A DNA stretch of 64,000 bases, from assembly GCA_003045895.1 (NCBI GenBank), contig PZPC01000009.1, forward strand, positions 1-64,000, given 5' to 3'. This document shows positions 63,477 to 64,000 of this stretch, one piece after another (position 1 is the stretch's first letter; every line of letters begins with the position of its first letter). The notes beneath the pieces are model-generated. The model saw only the letters and a list, made by a program, of their open reading frames with translations. It searched no databases and was not told where the DNA came from. Origin of the DNA: Bacteroidota bacterium. GTDB lineage: Bacteria; Bacteroidota; Bacteroidia; Chitinophagales; Saprospiraceae. A program made the position numbers and the translations under genes.

Positions 63477-64000
63477 ATGTTTTCAAATCTAACCTTTACG
63501 AGTACCGAGGTATTCGCTGGTCTGGTGTTGTTGGTGGCCGCCGTCCTTGTTCTTATTGTGATAGGGCGCTACAAAATGACGCAGTTTGCGGAAAAGGACC
63601 TCAGGGCCATACACGCCAACGACGCTAAAAAAATCAGCATCAGTAGCCGCAGCAAGTATGCCGAAGTTGATGTTCTTAACGACACGAGTGTGTTCTTCCA
63701 GATAGGGCTGGTCGTGGGACTGGCGCTCATGTTATTGGCTTTCAATTGGACCCAATTCGAGGAGGATGTCGTTATTCCCGAAGGCGCACTGGAAATGCAA
63801 TTCGATATAGCGATGGAGGCGCCTCCCCAAACGGCTACCCCACCGCCACCGCCACCGCCGCCACCACCCGTGATTGAGGAGGTGCCCGATAACGTGATAT
63901 TGGACGAGGATCAAACGGCGTTCACCGACCAATCGGCCGATGCGAATACCGCGCTGGTTTATACGCCCCCGGCGGTGACGACTACCGCTGCCCCACCGCC
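63477..64000 (+). CDS. TonB-like energy transducer, 3' end outside window
   Basis: The frame is open from ATG 63477-63479 to the right edge, 174 codons visible. There is a first hydrophobic segment at about 12-32 (FAGLVLLVAAVLVLIVIG), a basic cytoplasmic stretch with DAKKISISSRSKYAEVDVLN, and a second membrane helix at about 83-98 (IGLVVGLALMLLAFNW). After it comes WTQFEEDVVIPEGALEMQFD and a Pro-rich spacer of nine consecutive Pro followed by PVIEEVPD, as in Bacteroidota TonB proteins, whose C-terminal TonB domain would lie beyond the edge. It would energise TonB-dependent receptors such as the SusC type. The two-helix N-terminus resembles the TonB variant related to BlaR1-type proteins less than the simple TonB. 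Confidence 0.8.
   Translation, partial: MFSNLTFTSTEVFAGLVLLVAAVLVLIVIGRYKMTQFAEKDLRAIHANDAKKISISSRSKYAEVDVLNDTSVFFQIGLVVGLALMLLAFNWTQFEEDVVIPEGALEMQFDIAMEAPPQTATPPPPPPPPPPVIEEVPDNVILDEDQTAFTDQSADANTALVYTPPAVTTTAAPP

Overview
The window reads as a chromosomal segment of a member of the Bacteroidota, most likely the Saprospiria (Lewinella/Haliscomenobacter-like). The indicators are two proteins with type B gliding-motility/T9SS sorting domains, one remnant with a type A T9SS tail, a SusC/SusD pair, promoters of the TAnnTTTG type with little sign of Shine-Dalgarno sites, an S6-S18-L9 ribosomal operon, and an Rnf/PFOR block. The placement is inferred from gene content only; no rRNA or tRNA gene was recognised.

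Region 1 (1-15.3 kb) is accessory and patchy, with mixed base composition. It holds the 5' part of an ice-binding-like (DUF3494) adhesin, small conserved proteins, a DUF4143 ATPase preceded by three 33-bp iterons, a T4 Rnl1-type RNA ligase, and decayed genes (an OmpA tail, an internally deleted SnoaL-like gene). It also holds a beta-propeller lipoprotein, a SusC gene interrupted by one amber codon with its SusD partner, an ATP-grasp ligase and an AT-rich orphan gene. Two fold-back palindromic elements (2841-3002 and 14070-14179) lie between genes.

Region 2 (15.3-34.3 kb) is GC-richer and mostly housekeeping: a secreted lectin-like T9SS protein, DUF4256, an EEP phosphatase, an SDR with an unusual active site, an LpxH-like phosphatase, a PaaE-like reductase, a threonine-synthase-like enzyme and rpsF-rpsR-rplI. 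It ends with a minus-strand surface-glycan cluster (GT39, O-antigen ligase, GT2, SDR-DUF2867). A 1-kb intergenic stretch (20.82-21.86 kb) is a mosaic of several hairpin repeat families.

Region 3 (34.3-50.6 kb) is the metabolic core. One compact minus-strand block encodes an unusually long pyruvate:ferredoxin oxidoreductase (1638 aa), then rnfC-D-G-E-A, a 74-aa membrane-anchored Cys-cluster protein, a ferredoxin-NADP reductase-like flavoprotein and rnfB. Pyruvate phosphate dikinase is divergently encoded. Together these would couple pyruvate/acetyl-CoA interconversion, ferredoxin, NAD(P)H, an ion gradient and PEP formation.

Region 4 (50.7-64 kb) has a T9SS type B surface protein, an esterase-fold protein without its catalytic serine, a polysaccharide deacetylase lipoprotein, mtaB, a fatty-acid desaturase, a collapsed M1-peptidase/T9SS gene, a 1543-aa caspase-STAND-WD40 protein, and the start of a TonB-like gene that runs off the right edge.
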